A DNA stretch of 64,000 nucleotides from Salarchaeum japonicum (GCF_020614395.1 NZ_CP085324.1:1307564-1371563), one strand, 5' to 3'; counted from the stretch's first letter, positions 43,870 through 55,112 are shown. Numbers and translations: made by a program. The notes: generated from the letters alone by a model not told the origin.

Positions 43870-44640
43870 ATGGCTCGGGTCGCGCGACTCACGCGGTATC
43901 CGGTGAAGGCACTCTCCGGTGAGGACGTGGAGACGGTGCGGGTGACCGCGGGCGGGACGCTCGCGGGCGACCGCGAGTACAAACTCGTGGACGCGAACGG
44001 CGACCTCGTGAACGGCAAGCGCACGCCGCGCGTCCACGACCTCGCGACGACGTACGACCGCGACGCGGGGACGCTCACGGTCGAGACGAACGCGGGTGAG
44101 ACGGCGACGCTCCCGCTCCGAGACCGCCCCGGGGAGGCGGCGGCGTGGCTCGGCGACGTCTTCGGCTACGACCTCGCGGTGGAGCGCGACACGGAACTCG
44201 GATTCGTGGATCGGCGGTCGGCCGGTCCCTCGGTCATCAGCACGGCGACCGTCGAAACCGTCGCGGACTGGTTCGACGACCTCACCCCGGAGAGCGTGCG
44301 GCGACGGATGCGCGCGAACGTCGAGGTCGCGGGCGTCCCCGCGTTCTGGGAAGACCGGTTCGTCGGCGCTGACGCGCCCGCGTTCCGCGCGGGGGACGTG
44401 CGGTTCGAGGGCGTTCAGCCGTGCGGGCGGTGCGTCGTCCCGGAGCGCGACCCGGAGACGGGCGAGCGCGACCCCGGGTTCCGCGAGCGGTTCGTGGAGC
44501 GCCGGCGCGCGACGCTCCCCGACTGGGTGGACGAATCGGCGTTCGACCACTTCTACGCACTCATGCTCATCGCGGACGTACCCGACGGCTCTCGCGGACG
44601 GACGCTCTCGGTGGGCGACGAGGTCGTCACCGAAGCTTAA
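43870..44640 (+). CDS. MOSC-domain protein
   Basis: 256-aa protein with an N-terminal MOSC_N beta-barrel (L-T-R-Y-P-V-K-A-L-S-G-E near the start) and a MOSC domain with a conserved Cys in Q-P-C-G-R-C-V-V-P. MOSC proteins bind molybdenum cofactor or sulfur and include reductases of N-hydroxylated compounds (mARC, YcbX). Substrate unknown. The ATG at 43870 is chosen over an upstream GTG at 43828. Confidence 0.88.
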   Translation: MARVARLTRYPVKALSGEDVETVRVTAGGTLAGDREYKLVDANGDLVNGKRTPRVHDLATTYDRDAGTLTVETNAGETATLPLRDRPGEAAAWLGDVFGYDLAVERDTELGFVDRRSAGPSVISTATVETVADWFDDLTPESVRRRMRANVEVAGVPAFWEDRFVGADAPAFRAGDVRFEGVQPCGRCVVPERDPETGERDPGFRERFVERRRATLPDWVDESAFDHFYALMLIADVPDGSRGRTLSVGDEVVTEA

Positions 44641-44666
44641 TCCCCCTGGAAACTATAACGCAGACA

Positions 44667-45416
44667 ATGATACGGACGACGTCCTGGGGTCGCTCGGACG
44701 GCCCGACGGCGGGGTCGAACGGGTCGGCGCTCCGAGCGAACCCGGGCGTCGGCGGGCGGACGACGGGAGAGAACCCGTCGTCGAAGGACGCCACCGACGA
44801 CCGAACGCGCACCGACGCCGGCGACGGCGACGCCCGCGGCGACGGTGCCGTGCTCGTGGTGGACGACGAGCAGGGGTTCGCGGACGCCGTCGCGCTCTGG
44901 CTGGACGACTACGAGGTCGTGGTCGCGTACGACGGCGACGACGCGCTCGACGCGTACACGCCCGACATCGACGTCGTCCTGCTCGACCGCCGGATGCCGA
45001 CCGTTCCCGGCGACGACGTGCTCCGCGAACTCCGCGACCGGAACGCGGACGTACGGGTCGCGATGCTGACCGCGTCCGAAATCGGCGTCGAGTCCGCCGA
45101 CTTGCCGTTCGACGAGTACCTCCAGAAACCCATCGACCGAGACGAGGTGCGGGACGCCGTCGAGGCGTTGAAGCGCCAGCACGCGTACCCGGAACCCGTC
45201 CGCGAGTACGTGAGCGTGCTCGTCCGACTCTCCGAACTCGAATCCACGCACTCCCGACAGCGGCTCGTGGAGACGGACGCGTACGCCGACCTGGAAGCCC
45301 GGCTCGACGACGTGCGGCCGGCGGCGGAGCGCGCCGTCGAACACCTCTCGGACGACGAGGTGGAGTTCCTGCGCGCGTACGTCGGCGACCTCGAACGCGA
45401 CAGCCGGATTCTCTAG
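44667..45416 (+). CDS. HalX-type response regulator, second copy
   Basis: 249-aa receiver protein. About 60 disordered, Gly/Asp-rich residues precede the receiver (V-V-D-D-E, phospho-acceptor Asp 107 in L-L-D-R-R-M-P, Q-K-P Lys). The HalX helical domain follows (about 165-249). The receiver parallels the regulator at 29497-30072 (both read A-L-D-A-Y-T-P-D then L-L-D-R-R-M-P). A GTG near 44850 could give a shorter protein. It converges with a truncated kinase; both stops share CTAG. Confidence 0.88.
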   Translation: MIRTTSWGRSDGPTAGSNGSALRANPGVGGRTTGENPSSKDATDDRTRTDAGDGDARGDGAVLVVDDEQGFADAVALWLDDYEVVVAYDGDDALDAYTPDIDVVLLDRRMPTVPGDDVLRELRDRNADVRVAMLTASEIGVESADLPFDEYLQKPIDRDEVRDAVEALKRQHAYPEPVREYVSVLVRLSELESTHSRQRLVETDAYADLEARLDDVRPAAERAVEHLSDDEVEFLRAYVGDLERDSRIL

Positions 45417-45904
45417 CGCGCGGGCGGTTGCGCGAGGAACGTCAGTTCGAACACGGTACCGTGCGGGTCGTTCTCTCGGATTTCGATGCGGCCGCCGTAG
45501 GCCGCCATCAGCTGTTTCACGAGGTAGAGACCGAACCCGCTCCCGGGTTCGCTGAGCTGTGAGACGCCGGTTTCGAGCACGCCCTCGCGTTCGTCCTCGG
45601 GGCTGCCGGGGCCGTTGTCCGCGATTTCGACCGTGACGCCCGGGCACTCGACTTCCTCGACGGCGTGCGGCCGGTCGGGGTCGGGGACGTGCGTGCCGTC
45701 GTCGTCCACGTACGCGGTGGTCGTGGTCTCTGCGACGGTGACGTCCACGGTCGGCGTGCTGGCGTCGTTGTGAGTGACGGCGTTGTCGAGGCCGTTCTCG
45801 AACACCTCGAATCGGTCGGTTCGGTCGGCGACGCGGCCACCGTCCGGCCCCGCGCTGGAGGTGACCCAGAGGACGCGGGAGCGGACGGTCGGCTCCGGTG
45901 ACAT
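45413..45904 (-). CDS. Histidine-kinase remnant: ATPase domain only
   Basis: 163-aa protein consisting almost wholly of a HATPase_c domain. The motifs are F-E-N-G-L-D-N-A-V-T-H-N-D (N box), D-N-G-P-G-S-P (G1) and G-S-G-F-G-L-Y-L-V-K (G2). There is no sensor, PAS domain or phospho-accepting His box; about 30 residues of non-family sequence precede the N box. It aligns closely with the C-terminus of the full kinase at 30115-32184. It is probably a decayed partner of the facing HalX regulator, though a stand-alone ATPase or inhibitor is possible. Confidence 0.8.
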   Translation of the reverse strand: MSPEPTVRSRVLWVTSSAGPDGGRVADRTDRFEVFENGLDNAVTHNDASTPTVDVTVAETTTTAYVDDDGTHVPDPDRPHAVEEVECPGVTVEIADNGPGSPEDEREGVLETGVSQLSEPGSGFGLYLVKQLMAAYGGRIEIRENDPHGTVFELTFLAQPPAR

Positions 45905-46050
45905 ACCGAAGTCGAGTGTGCGCGAGGGGATCTATCCGATGGCGGAACCGGCGCGTCCGCGGCGGCCGTGCCACCCCCGAGTTCGCGTATCGGAAAGAAT
46001 TGTGCGCTGTTCGCTAACTCACAGATTGTAAACGAGAATCCCATCGGTGC

Positions 46051-46057
46051 ATTTATG
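46051..46057 (+). promoter_or_regulatory. TATA-like element upstream of the katG leader frame
   Basis: ATTTATG lies about 40 nt before the ATG of the 24-codon leader frame and 112 nt before the katG ATG. Transcription would start near 46080, about 15 nt before the leader ATG. The surrounding 45990-46095 sequence is AT-richer than the neighbours. Confidence 0.45.
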
Positions 46058-46078
46058 AAGATATCTGCTCAGTATTGA

Positions 46079-48328
<2,250 letters not shown>

Positions 48329-48346
48329 CGCGCGTCGAGTAACGGC

Positions 48347-48369
48347 AACCCCGCCGTCTTTCAGGGGTT
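48347..48369 (+). terminator. Candidate terminator hairpin after katG
   Basis: AACCCC (48347-48352) can pair with GGGGTT (48364-48369) across an 11-nt loop, and is followed by TCTTAT. It lies 18 nt after the katG stop and before the MFS gene start at 48399. Archaeal termination relies mainly on T-runs, so the call is modest. Confidence 0.35.
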
Positions 48370-48398
48370 TCTTATCCGCGGTTCGTCTCCCCCTAGTC

Positions 48399-49622
48399 GT
48401 GTCAGAGGTTCGTCGCCGCGTCACCGAGTCGCTCCGGGGGTTGCGTGGCGACGGCCGCGGCTGGATATTGTTGAGTATCGCGTCCGGATGGCTGCTCACG
48501 CTCGGCCTGCGGTTTCTGGTGCCGGCGGTGATTCCGCAGGTGAAGGAGACGTTCGTCGTGGACAACGCGACGGCGGGCATCGCGGTGACGGTGGTGTGGG
48601 CGTTCTACGCGCTCACGCAGTTCCCGGCCGGCCTCATCACCGACCGCATCGGGGAGCGAACGGCGCTCGCGGGGAGTCTCGCGATGAGCGCGGCGAGCCT
48701 CGCGTTCCTCGCGAGCGCGCCGGTGTTCGCGGTGTTCCTCGTGGGCGCGGCGGCGTTCGGCATCGGGTCGGGGTTCTACGGGCCGGCACGCGGCACCGCG
48801 CTCTCCCGGGCGTTCCCGACGCGGGCGGGCGCGGCGTTCGGCATCACGCTCGCCGCGGGGAGTTTCGGCTCCGCCGTCCTCCCGCTGGTCGCGGGCGTCG
48901 CGGTGGACGAACTCGGCTGGCGCGTCCTCGTCGGCGGCGCGGTTCCGCTGTTCCTCGCGGTCGCGGCGCTCGCGTACCGCGTCCTCCCCGACCCCATCGA
49001 CGAGTACGCGGAGACCACCATCGACACCGGCCCGACGTTCACGCTCCGCGAAGCCCTCGCGCGGGTGCCGGACGCGGTGCGCGACCGCGACGTCCTGCTC
49101 GCCGTCCTGGGGTTGACGTTCTACCTGTTCGCGTTCCAGGGGTTGACGGCGTTCCTCCCGACGTACCTCGTGGATGTGGAGGGAATCGGGCAGGGCGTCG
49201 CGTCCGGCGTGTTCGCGCTGTTGTTCGTCGGCGGCGGTCTCACCCAGTTGGCGGCGGGGTCGCTCTCCGACCGCTACGGGACGGTGCCGGTGCTCGTCAC
49301 GGCCGCCGCGGTCGGCGCGCTCACGCTGTTCGCGGTGCCGTTCGTGGACTCGCTCGCGGTCTGGGCGGTGCTCTCCTTCCTCCTCGGGACGCGCATGGGT
49401 ATCGCGCCGGTCGCGAACTCCTCGGTCATCGCGGCGCTCCCGACGGACGCGCAGGGCGCGTCCTGGGGGTTCCTGCGGACGTGTTTCTTCCTCGTGAGCG
49501 CGACCGGGTCGGCGTTCGTCGGCGCGATGGCGGACGCCGACCTGTTCGACGAGTCGTTCGTCGTGCTCGGCGTTCTCACCGCCTGTGCCGCGGTCTGCTT
49601 CCAGCGCCTCGGCGCGCGCTAG
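48399..49622 (+). CDS. MFS transporter
   Basis: 407-aa transporter with twelve predicted helices starting from GTG. The MFS A-motif appears as G-L-I-T-D-R-I-G-E-R after helix 2 and again in the second half as G-S-L-S-D-R-Y-G. No substrate-specific motif is evident; the sugar-phosphate, nitrate and drug branches are all possible. It is convergent with the tiny lipoprotein frame, sharing CTAG at the stops. Confidence 0.9.
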   Translation: MSEVRRRVTESLRGLRGDGRGWILLSIASGWLLTLGLRFLVPAVIPQVKETFVVDNATAGIAVTVVWAFYALTQFPAGLITDRIGERTALAGSLAMSAASLAFLASAPVFAVFLVGAAAFGIGSGFYGPARGTALSRAFPTRAGAAFGITLAAGSFGSAVLPLVAGVAVDELGWRVLVGGAVPLFLAVAALAYRVLPDPIDEYAETTIDTGPTFTLREALARVPDAVRDRDVLLAVLGLTFYLFAFQGLTAFLPTYLVDVEGIGQGVASGVFALLFVGGGLTQLAAGSLSDRYGTVPVLVTAAAVGALTLFAVPFVDSLAVWAVLSFLLGTRMGIAPVANSSVIAALPTDAQGASWGFLRTCFFLVSATGSAFVGAMADADLFDESFVVLGVLTACAAVCFQRLGAR

Positions 49623-49705
49623 GGCGTCGGCACGTGCGTTCGGTCGTCACCGCTGGTCGTACAGCCGGCGAGCGCGCCCGCGGCGAGAACTGACCGACGG
49701 CACAT
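49619..49705 (-). CDS. 28-residue candidate lipoprotein
   Basis: A 29-codon frame whose product begins M-C-R-R-S-V-L-A-A-G-A-L-A-G-C. It has a twin arginine, a short hydrophobic run and a lipobox with Cys 15, then T-T-S-G-D-D and a short polar tail ending V-P-T-P. It would yield a lipid-anchored peptide of 14 residues. A TATA-like CTTTTTG lies 26 nt before the ATG, and its TAG shares CTAG with the MFS stop, as in other real convergent pairs here. It could be a genuine micro-lipoprotein or the stub of a lost lipoprotein gene. Confidence 0.5.
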   Translation of the reverse strand: MCRRSVLAAGALAGCTTSGDDRTHVPTP

Positions 49706-49727
49706 GGTTCTAACCGAAGTCCGCGCG

Positions 49728-49734
49728 CAAAAAG
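49728..49734 (-). promoter_or_regulatory. TATA-like element before the micro-lipoprotein frame
   Basis: CTTTTTG on the minus strand, about 26 nt before the ATG at 49705. The spacing is right for a leaderless haloarchaeal gene. The remaining gap to 49886 contains no further gene that I can support. Confidence 0.4.
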
Positions 49735-49886
49735 TCCCTTTGGCTCCGTTCGGGGGGAGTAAGTTTTTCCTGTCCGAGTCGAACACCCCGATGCGGGTTC
49801 ACACGCCCGCACGCGGTCCGTCAACCTGTGACGGTACCGTCGCGGGGCCGGCGCACCCACGTCGGCCCCAGGACACGCGTGTCCTT

Positions 49887-51335
49887 TTACTGGCGGCCGA
49901 GCGTCGCGCGGAGGCGGTCTATCGCGCGTTCGACGAGACTGCTCGCGGTGTCCTCCGAGAGGTCGTGCGCGGTGGCGTCCCCGCCGGCGAGCCGGCGGCT
50001 TCCCGCGGTGTCGTACACGACGGACGCCAGCCCCCAGCGGCGCTGGAAGACGGACTGGGACTCGATGACGGTCTGGAGGCGGTAGTAGGGGACGACGGTG
50101 GTGGAGCGCGACCAGAACCCGCTCCGGGTGACGGCGTACTCGTCGCCCTCGGCGTGCCCGAGGTGGAGCCAGCGGTAGTGGCCGCCGGCGACCGCGAGCG
50201 GGAACAGGAGGAGCGAGAGCCACCAGTAGGGGAGACTCCAGAATGCGTTGGCGGCGAACGCGCTCGCGGCGACTATGCCGGCGAGAATCGAGTACCGGCC
50301 GACGTACCGGCGGCGCGCCCGGGTTGGCGGGCGTTCGACCGCGATGTCCTCGAAGGGTTCGAGCATCCGGGCGAGCGCGACGGCGTCCTCCCGGGGGGCG
50401 AACGGAACGGCGGCCTCGGAGCCGCCAGAGGGCGTGTCGCCGGGCGCGTACCCCGCGGTCTCGACGGCGAGCGTGGCGTAGCCGACGCGGCGCATCAGGA
50501 CGTTCTCCGTGAGGGAGACGGACTGGAGTTTGTCGAGCGGAATCGTGCCCGTGTAGCGCTTGAGGAGGCCGCGCTCGTACCGGAGGTCGTCTCCCTCCCG
50601 ACGCAAACGGAAGCCGTAGAACCGCACGAACCGGACGGCGGCGCTCGCCGCCCAGAGCGCGGAGACGAGGAGGAGGACGGCGACGCCGACGAGGACGACG
50701 AGGAGCGCGGCCCCGAAGCCGTTCACGGCGTCGCCGAATCCGAGCGTCGCGACGACCGGGCCGAGCAGTGGGAAGAGCACGGCGATGCCGGACGCGACCC
50801 GGGGGTCGAAGGAGAGGAAGCTGTACGCGAGCAACGACCGGTCGTCGAGTTCGTACAGCACGTCCCCCGCCGTCTCGCTCTCGGCGTCGGCGGTCTCGCC
50901 GGCTTTGAGGCGGCGGATTTCGGTCTGGAGGCGTTCGGCCTCCTCCGCGCTCACGCACTCCAGTTTCGCCTCCGTGCTCCCGCCGCCCGCGGTCTCGACG
51001 CTGACGGTGGCGATGCCGAGCGCGCGCTGGAGGACGTTCCGCGTCACGTCCACGTTCTGCACGCGACGCAGCGGAATCTCGCGCTCGCGGCGGCTGAGCA
51101 CGCCCGAGTCGATGTCGAGCGTGTCGCCCGTGAGTTCGTACGCGAACCGCTGGTAGTACGCGTACTCGTAGCCCAGTCCGAGGACGGCGAGCGCGACGAC
51201 GCCGGCGAGGATGAACGGCCAGAACTCCGCGAACGCGCCGCCGGATGTCGCGGCGACGCCGATGACGGCCGCCCACCCGAACCGCAGTCCCCTGTCCACG
51301 ACGCGGTACGGGACGCTGAACGGGTGGAGTCTCAT
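49887..51335 (-). CDS. PH-domain membrane protein (YdbT-like, bPH2)
   Basis: 482-aa protein with three bacterial-type PH (DUF304/bPH2) modules separated by paired hydrophobic helices. Each module starts with an R-x-x-x-V-P-x-x-x-x-Q-x-V pattern: I-P-L-R-R-V-Q-N-V-D-V, I-P-L-D-K-L-Q-S-V and V-P-Y-Y-R-L-Q-T-V. YdbT-type proteins sit in the membrane; in Bacillus they are linked to stress and bacteriocin resistance. The start overlaps the YdbS-like gene by ATGA, so the two act as a pair. Confidence 0.88.
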   Translation of the reverse strand: MRLHPFSVPYRVVDRGLRFGWAAVIGVAATSGGAFAEFWPFILAGVVALAVLGLGYEYAYYQRFAYELTGDTLDIDSGVLSRREREIPLRRVQNVDVTRNVLQRALGIATVSVETAGGGSTEAKLECVSAEEAERLQTEIRRLKAGETADAESETAGDVLYELDDRSLLAYSFLSFDPRVASGIAVLFPLLGPVVATLGFGDAVNGFGAALLVVLVGVAVLLLVSALWAASAAVRFVRFYGFRLRREGDDLRYERGLLKRYTGTIPLDKLQSVSLTENVLMRRVGYATLAVETAGYAPGDTPSGGSEAAVPFAPREDAVALARMLEPFEDIAVERPPTRARRRYVGRYSILAGIVAASAFAANAFWSLPYWWLSLLLFPLAVAGGHYRWLHLGHAEGDEYAVTRSGFWSRSTTVVPYYRLQTVIESQSVFQRRWGLASVVYDTAGSRRLAGGDATAHDLSEDTASSLVERAIDRLRATLGRQ

Positions 51336-51808
51336 ACGGCGTCCTCGGGTTCGCTCTCGATGGCGAGTTCGCGGAGCGACGCCTGCAGTTCGTCCGCGCG
51401 CTCCGGCGTCAGCCCCGGAATCGACACGTCCGCCCCGCGGCTCCCCGCGGTGTAGACGACGACCGAGGAGAGGCCGACGAGGCGTTCGAGCGGGCCGCGC
51501 TGGGTGTCCACGTGCTGGACGCGGACGTACGGAACCACGGTTCGCACGCGCGTGACGACGCCGCGCTGGAGGAAGAGCGTGTCGTCGCGCACCTCGAACC
51601 GGAAGACCCGGTATCGGAGGACGGCGAACACGACGCCGACGACGCCGACGAGGAGGAAGACGCCGACGCCGTAGAGCGGCGTGAACCACGGGAACTCGCT
51701 GGTGTCCGCGAACAGCGCGACACCGGTGACGATACCGCCGAGGACGAGGGCGGTGACGAGCGCGCCGACCGCCCAGACGACTCGGACGCGGGGATTCAGG
51801 CGTTCCAT
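51332..51808 (-). CDS. PH-domain membrane protein (YdbS-like, bPH2)
   Basis: 158-aa partner with two N-terminal hydrophobic helices (about 15-35 and 44-65) and one bPH2 module (V-V-P-Y-V-R-V-Q-H-V-D-T-Q-R-G, then V-V-V-Y-T-A-G-S). It is first in the two-gene unit, and its stop overlaps the start of the three-module protein. This YdbS/YdbT pairing recurs across bacteria and archaea; mechanism unknown. Confidence 0.87.
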   Translation of the reverse strand: MERLNPRVRVVWAVGALVTALVLGGIVTGVALFADTSEFPWFTPLYGVGVFLLVGVVGVVFAVLRYRVFRFEVRDDTLFLQRGVVTRVRTVVPYVRVQHVDTQRGPLERLVGLSSVVVYTAGSRGADVSIPGLTPERADELQASLRELAIESEPEDAV

Positions 51809-51842
51809 ACGCGTTGAGGGAACGCCTGCCGTGAAAAACCCT

Positions 51843-53249
51843 CTAGTCGTCGCCGAGGATGACGCGGTGCGTCATCGCCTCGGGGTCGAGGACTTCGTCC
51901 GCCTCCTCCTCGGTGAGGTAGCCGCGTTCGAGCACGACCTCCCGCACCGTCTTGTCCTCCTTGAGCGCGGCCTTCGCGACCTCGCTCGCCTTGTCGTACC
52001 CGATGGCGGGGTTGAGCGCGGTGGCGAGCGCCATCGACTGCTCGACCTGGGTCTCGCAGTGCTCCTCGTTCGCTTCGAGTTTCGCGACGAACTTCGTGGC
52101 GAACGTCTCGCTCCCGTTCGCGACGAGGGTCGCGGAGTCGAGGAAGTTCTGCGCGAGGATGGGCTTGTAGAGGTTCAGGTCTATCTGGCCCTCCGCCGCG
52201 CCCGCGCCGACCGCGGCGTCGTTCCCGACGACCTGCTTGTGCACCTGATTCACCGCTTCGGCGACGACCGGGTTTATCTTCCCGGGCATGATGGACGACC
52301 CGGGCTGGTTCTCCGGCTGTTCGATTTCGCCGAGGCCGTTCCGCGGGCCGCTCGCGAGCAGGCGGAGGTCGTTCGCTATCTTGTTCAGGCTCCCCGCGAT
52401 GGTCTTGAGCGCGCCGTGCGCCTCGCTCATCGCGTCGTGCGCGGCCTGCGCCTCGAAGTGGTTGTCCGCCTCCCGGAACTGGATGCCCGTCTCCTCGCTG
52501 ATGTAGTCCGCGGCCGCCTGCGGGAACTCGGGATGCGTGTTCAGGCCCGTGCCCACGGCCGTGCCGCCGAGCGCGAGTTCGCGCAGGTGCGGCTTCACGT
52601 TCTCCACGCGCGCCAGCCCCTTCTCTATCTGCGCGCGGTACCCGCCGAACTCCTGGCCGAGGCGGACGGGCGTCGCGTCCTGCAGGTGCGTGCGACCCGT
52701 CTTCACGATGCCGTCGAACTCCGCTTCCTTCGCCTCCAGTTCGGCCGCGAGCGCCTCCAGCGCGGGCTGGACGTCCTCCACGAGCGCCGACAGGGACGCG
52801 ACGTGCATCGCCGTCGGAATCACGTCGTTCGAGGACTGCCCGAAGTTCACGTGGTCGTTCGGGTGAATCTCGCGCGTGCCGATTTCGCCGCCGTAAATCT
52901 CGGTCGCGCGGTTCGCGATGACCTCGTTCGCGTTCATGTTCGACGAGGTACCGGAGCCCGTCTGGAACACGTCCACGGGGAACTGGTCGTCGTGCTCGCC
53001 CGCGATGACCTCGTCCGCCGCTTCGACGATGGCGTCCGCCTTGTCCGCGGGAATGGTTTCGAGGTCGCGGTTCGCCTGCGCCGCCGCCTTCTTCACGACG
53101 CCGAGCGCGTGCACGAACCGCGGTTTGAACGTCTCCCCGCTGATGGGGAAGTTCTCCACCGCGCGCTGGGTCTGTGCGCCCCAGTACGCGTCCGCGGGAA
53201 CCTCCATCTCTCCGAGACTGTCCTCCTCGACGCGGTAGTCGTCTGCCAT
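51843..53249 (-). CDS. fumC: Fumarate hydratase, class II
   Basis: 468-aa iron-independent TCA enzyme interconverting fumarate and malate. The family signature G-S-S-I-M-P-G-K-I-N-P lies near residue 320. T-G-R-T-H-L-Q-D-A-T-P, S-G-T-S-S-N-M-N-A-N-E and H-P-N-D-H-V-N-F-G-Q-S-S-N-D are also present. Class II enzymes are homotetramers with full length about 465 aa, matching this gene. Confidence 0.96.
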   Translation of the reverse strand: MADDYRVEEDSLGEMEVPADAYWGAQTQRAVENFPISGETFKPRFVHALGVVKKAAAQANRDLETIPADKADAIVEAADEVIAGEHDDQFPVDVFQTGSGTSSNMNANEVIANRATEIYGGEIGTREIHPNDHVNFGQSSNDVIPTAMHVASLSALVEDVQPALEALAAELEAKEAEFDGIVKTGRTHLQDATPVRLGQEFGGYRAQIEKGLARVENVKPHLRELALGGTAVGTGLNTHPEFPQAAADYISEETGIQFREADNHFEAQAAHDAMSEAHGALKTIAGSLNKIANDLRLLASGPRNGLGEIEQPENQPGSSIMPGKINPVVAEAVNQVHKQVVGNDAAVGAGAAEGQIDLNLYKPILAQNFLDSATLVANGSETFATKFVAKLEANEEHCETQVEQSMALATALNPAIGYDKASEVAKAALKEDKTVREVVLERGYLTEEEADEVLDPEAMTHRVILGDD

Positions 53250-53309
53250 ACCCGGGGGGTCGTCGCGGACAGCGTAAAAGCCACCGGAACGCCGCGCGCT
53301 CGCCGCGAC

Positions 53310-53738
53310 CTACGGTTCGAAGAACTCGGGGCTGGCTTCCTCGTCGAGGAACGTGGTGACGTTCTTCACGAGGTCGGTCTGCTCCTCGAAGTGGTGTTCG
53401 TCCACGGAGATGGCGAGGCCTTCGCCGGACGAGATTGGGAAGTTCATCTCGACGGACTCCGTGAAGTACGTGATGCTGCACCGGAGGTCGCCGCATCGTT
53501 CCGCGAACACGTCGTTGATGTACTCGCGGTGGAGGGTTTCGAGTCGCATCTCGTCCACCGCGGCCGCCACGTCGTCGGGCGTGTAGCGGTGTTCCACGTC
53601 GTCGCGGAGATACCAGAGCGCGTACTCGTCCGTGGTGTACGCGACGACCGAACGCAGCGTCTCGCCGACCTGGTCGTGGAGGCGCGAGACGAGGTGCTCC
53701 CCGAAGTCGTCCCGGTGCACGTACGCTTCGGATTCCAT
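53310..53738 (-). CDS. Haloarchaeal DUF7522-like protein, second copy
   Basis: 142-aa acidic protein of the same kind as 5056-5487: a helix ending G-E-T-L-R-S-V-V-A-Y, then W-Y-L-R-D-D-V, a central beta part, and a terminal helix D-L-V-K-N-V-T-T-F-L-D-E-E. Cys residues lie in E-R-C-G-D-L-R-C-S. Function unknown. ATG at 53738 begins the conserved part. Confidence 0.75.
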   Translation of the reverse strand: MESEAYVHRDDFGEHLVSRLHDQVGETLRSVVAYTTDEYALWYLRDDVEHRYTPDDVAAAVDEMRLETLHREYINDVFAERCGDLRCSITYFTESVEMNFPISSGEGLAISVDEHHFEEQTDLVKNVTTFLDEEASPEFFEP

Positions 53739-53776
53739 GCGATACACTATCACGCGCCGTGGAAAAGACCTGTCGG

Positions 53777-54022
53777 CTATTCGTCGTACTCGTCGGGCGT
53801 GTACGTCTTCAGTTCGAGCGCGTGGATGTCCCGCGTCATCTTCCCCTCCAGCGCGTCGTACACGAGCTGGTGCTGATCGACCAGGGACAGTCCCTCGAAC
53901 GCGGGCGACACCACGACCGCGCCGAGGTGGTCGTCGTCGTGCGGGCCGCGCGTGCGCGACACCTCCGCGTCCGCGTCCTCGATGTTCGACTCGATGAGCG
54001 CCTCGATTTCGGAGAGGTCCAT
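53777..54022 (-). CDS. BolA-family protein
   Basis: 81-aa BolA/IbaG-fold protein. The pattern is I-E-A-L-I-E-S-N-I, H-D-D-D-H-L-G-A-V-V-V-S-P-A-F, L-V-D-Q-H-Q-L-V-Y-D-A-L and D-I-H-A-L-E-L-K-T-Y. The conserved His after the V-D-Q segment fits a metal or [2Fe-2S] ligand shared with monothiol glutaredoxins. It probably acts in iron-sulfur or redox handling. It sits 38 bp upstream of the DUF7522-like gene in the same direction. Confidence 0.9.
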   Translation of the reverse strand: MDLSEIEALIESNIEDADAEVSRTRGPHDDDHLGAVVVSPAFEGLSLVDQHQLVYDALEGKMTRDIHALELKTYTPDEYDE

Positions 54023-54119
54023 GCACGAGGAGGGAGTGCTGTGAGGAAAAACGACGCGGTCGGGGAACCCCTGCGTCGAACCACACGGATTTTTGACAGT
54101 CGCCCGGATTGACACGCCC

Positions 54120-55112
54120 GTGCTCGACTCCCTCCCTCGCGCCCTCCGCGCTCTCGTCCGACCGCGAGCGGCGTTCGCCGATTCGCGGCCGGTGTCGGTT
54201 CGCGCGGGCGTCGCCGTCGTCGTCCTGCTGTGCGCGCTGAACGCCGCGGGCGTGCTGTACGCGTCCGGCGTCGTCGCCGACGCGACCACCGGCAGCGTCC
54301 AGATAGACAACCCCGCGCGGCCGTCCGAGACCATCTGCGAGGACGCGCAGTCGCCCGGCGACTTCTTCTACGAGTACCACCACGAGACCTGCGCGACCGA
54401 ACCCGCGACCGTCCAACAGCCGCTCGCCAGCTACGCGGCGGACGCAGCGTCCGACCTCGCGTTCGCGGCCTTTCTGGTACCGTTCGCGGTCTGGATAGTC
54501 GTGAGCGGCCTCCTGCACGTCGTTATCGGCGGCGCGACCGCGGACGACTACGACGACCGCGTGCGGTTCTCGGCCGTGCTCGCCGTCACGGCCGTCGGGC
54601 TCGCGCCGACCGCGCTCCGCTACCTCGCGCGGCCGCTCGTCGTGGAACTGGAGACGGCGACGCTCACGCCGGCGGGCATCGACGCGGCGCGCGCGCTCGC
54701 CGCCGACGCGCTGACGCCGAGTTCGTCGGTCTGGCTCGCGGTCGTCGCCGCGACCGCCGCGTGGTCTGCGCTCGTCTGGTGGCAGTCCTGGCAGGCCGCG
54801 TTCGACGTGTCGTCGCGGCGCGCCGGCACCATCGCCGGCGTCGCGGGCGCGTGCTTTCTCCTTTCCGCCCTCGCACCCGTCCTGGTCGGCGGCGGTGCCG
54901 GCGTAGTCGGGGTTCTCCTCGTCGCCCTCGGCATCCCGGCGCTCGCGTTCCCGCGCGACCTCGAACGCATCGACCTCGCGTTCGACCTCATCGGCACCCG
55001 GGGCGGGGAGAACGTGGAACCGAAGCCGTGGCGGGTCGCCCTCCAGCAGGTCTCCGGCCTCGCGCTGGTCGCCGTCGGAACCGTCCTCCTCGGCGGGCTA
55101 GCGCTCGCCTAA
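54120..55112 (+). CDS. Yip1-like membrane protein
   Basis: 330-aa protein starting from GTG, with about five to six transmembrane helices and a 60-residue extracytoplasmic loop after helix 1 containing two Cys (C-E-D-A-Q-S, E-T-C-A-T). The first residues [12 protein letters not shown] and the helix pattern match Yip1-domain proteins of haloarchaea. No enzymatic motif was seen. It ends with a CTAA overlap of the fen stop. Confidence 0.75.
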   Translation: MLDSLPRALRALVRPRAAFADSRPVSVRAGVAVVVLLCALNAAGVLYASGVVADATTGSVQIDNPARPSETICEDAQSPGDFFYEYHHETCATEPATVQQPLASYAADAASDLAFAAFLVPFAVWIVVSGLLHVVIGGATADDYDDRVRFSAVLAVTAVGLAPTALRYLARPLVVELETATLTPAGIDAARALAADALTPSSSVWLAVVAATAAWSALVWWQSWQAAFDVSSRRAGTIAGVAGACFLLSALAPVLVGGGAGVVGVLLVALGIPALAFPRDLERIDLAFDLIGTRGGENVEPKPWRVALQQVSGLALVAVGTVLLGGLALA

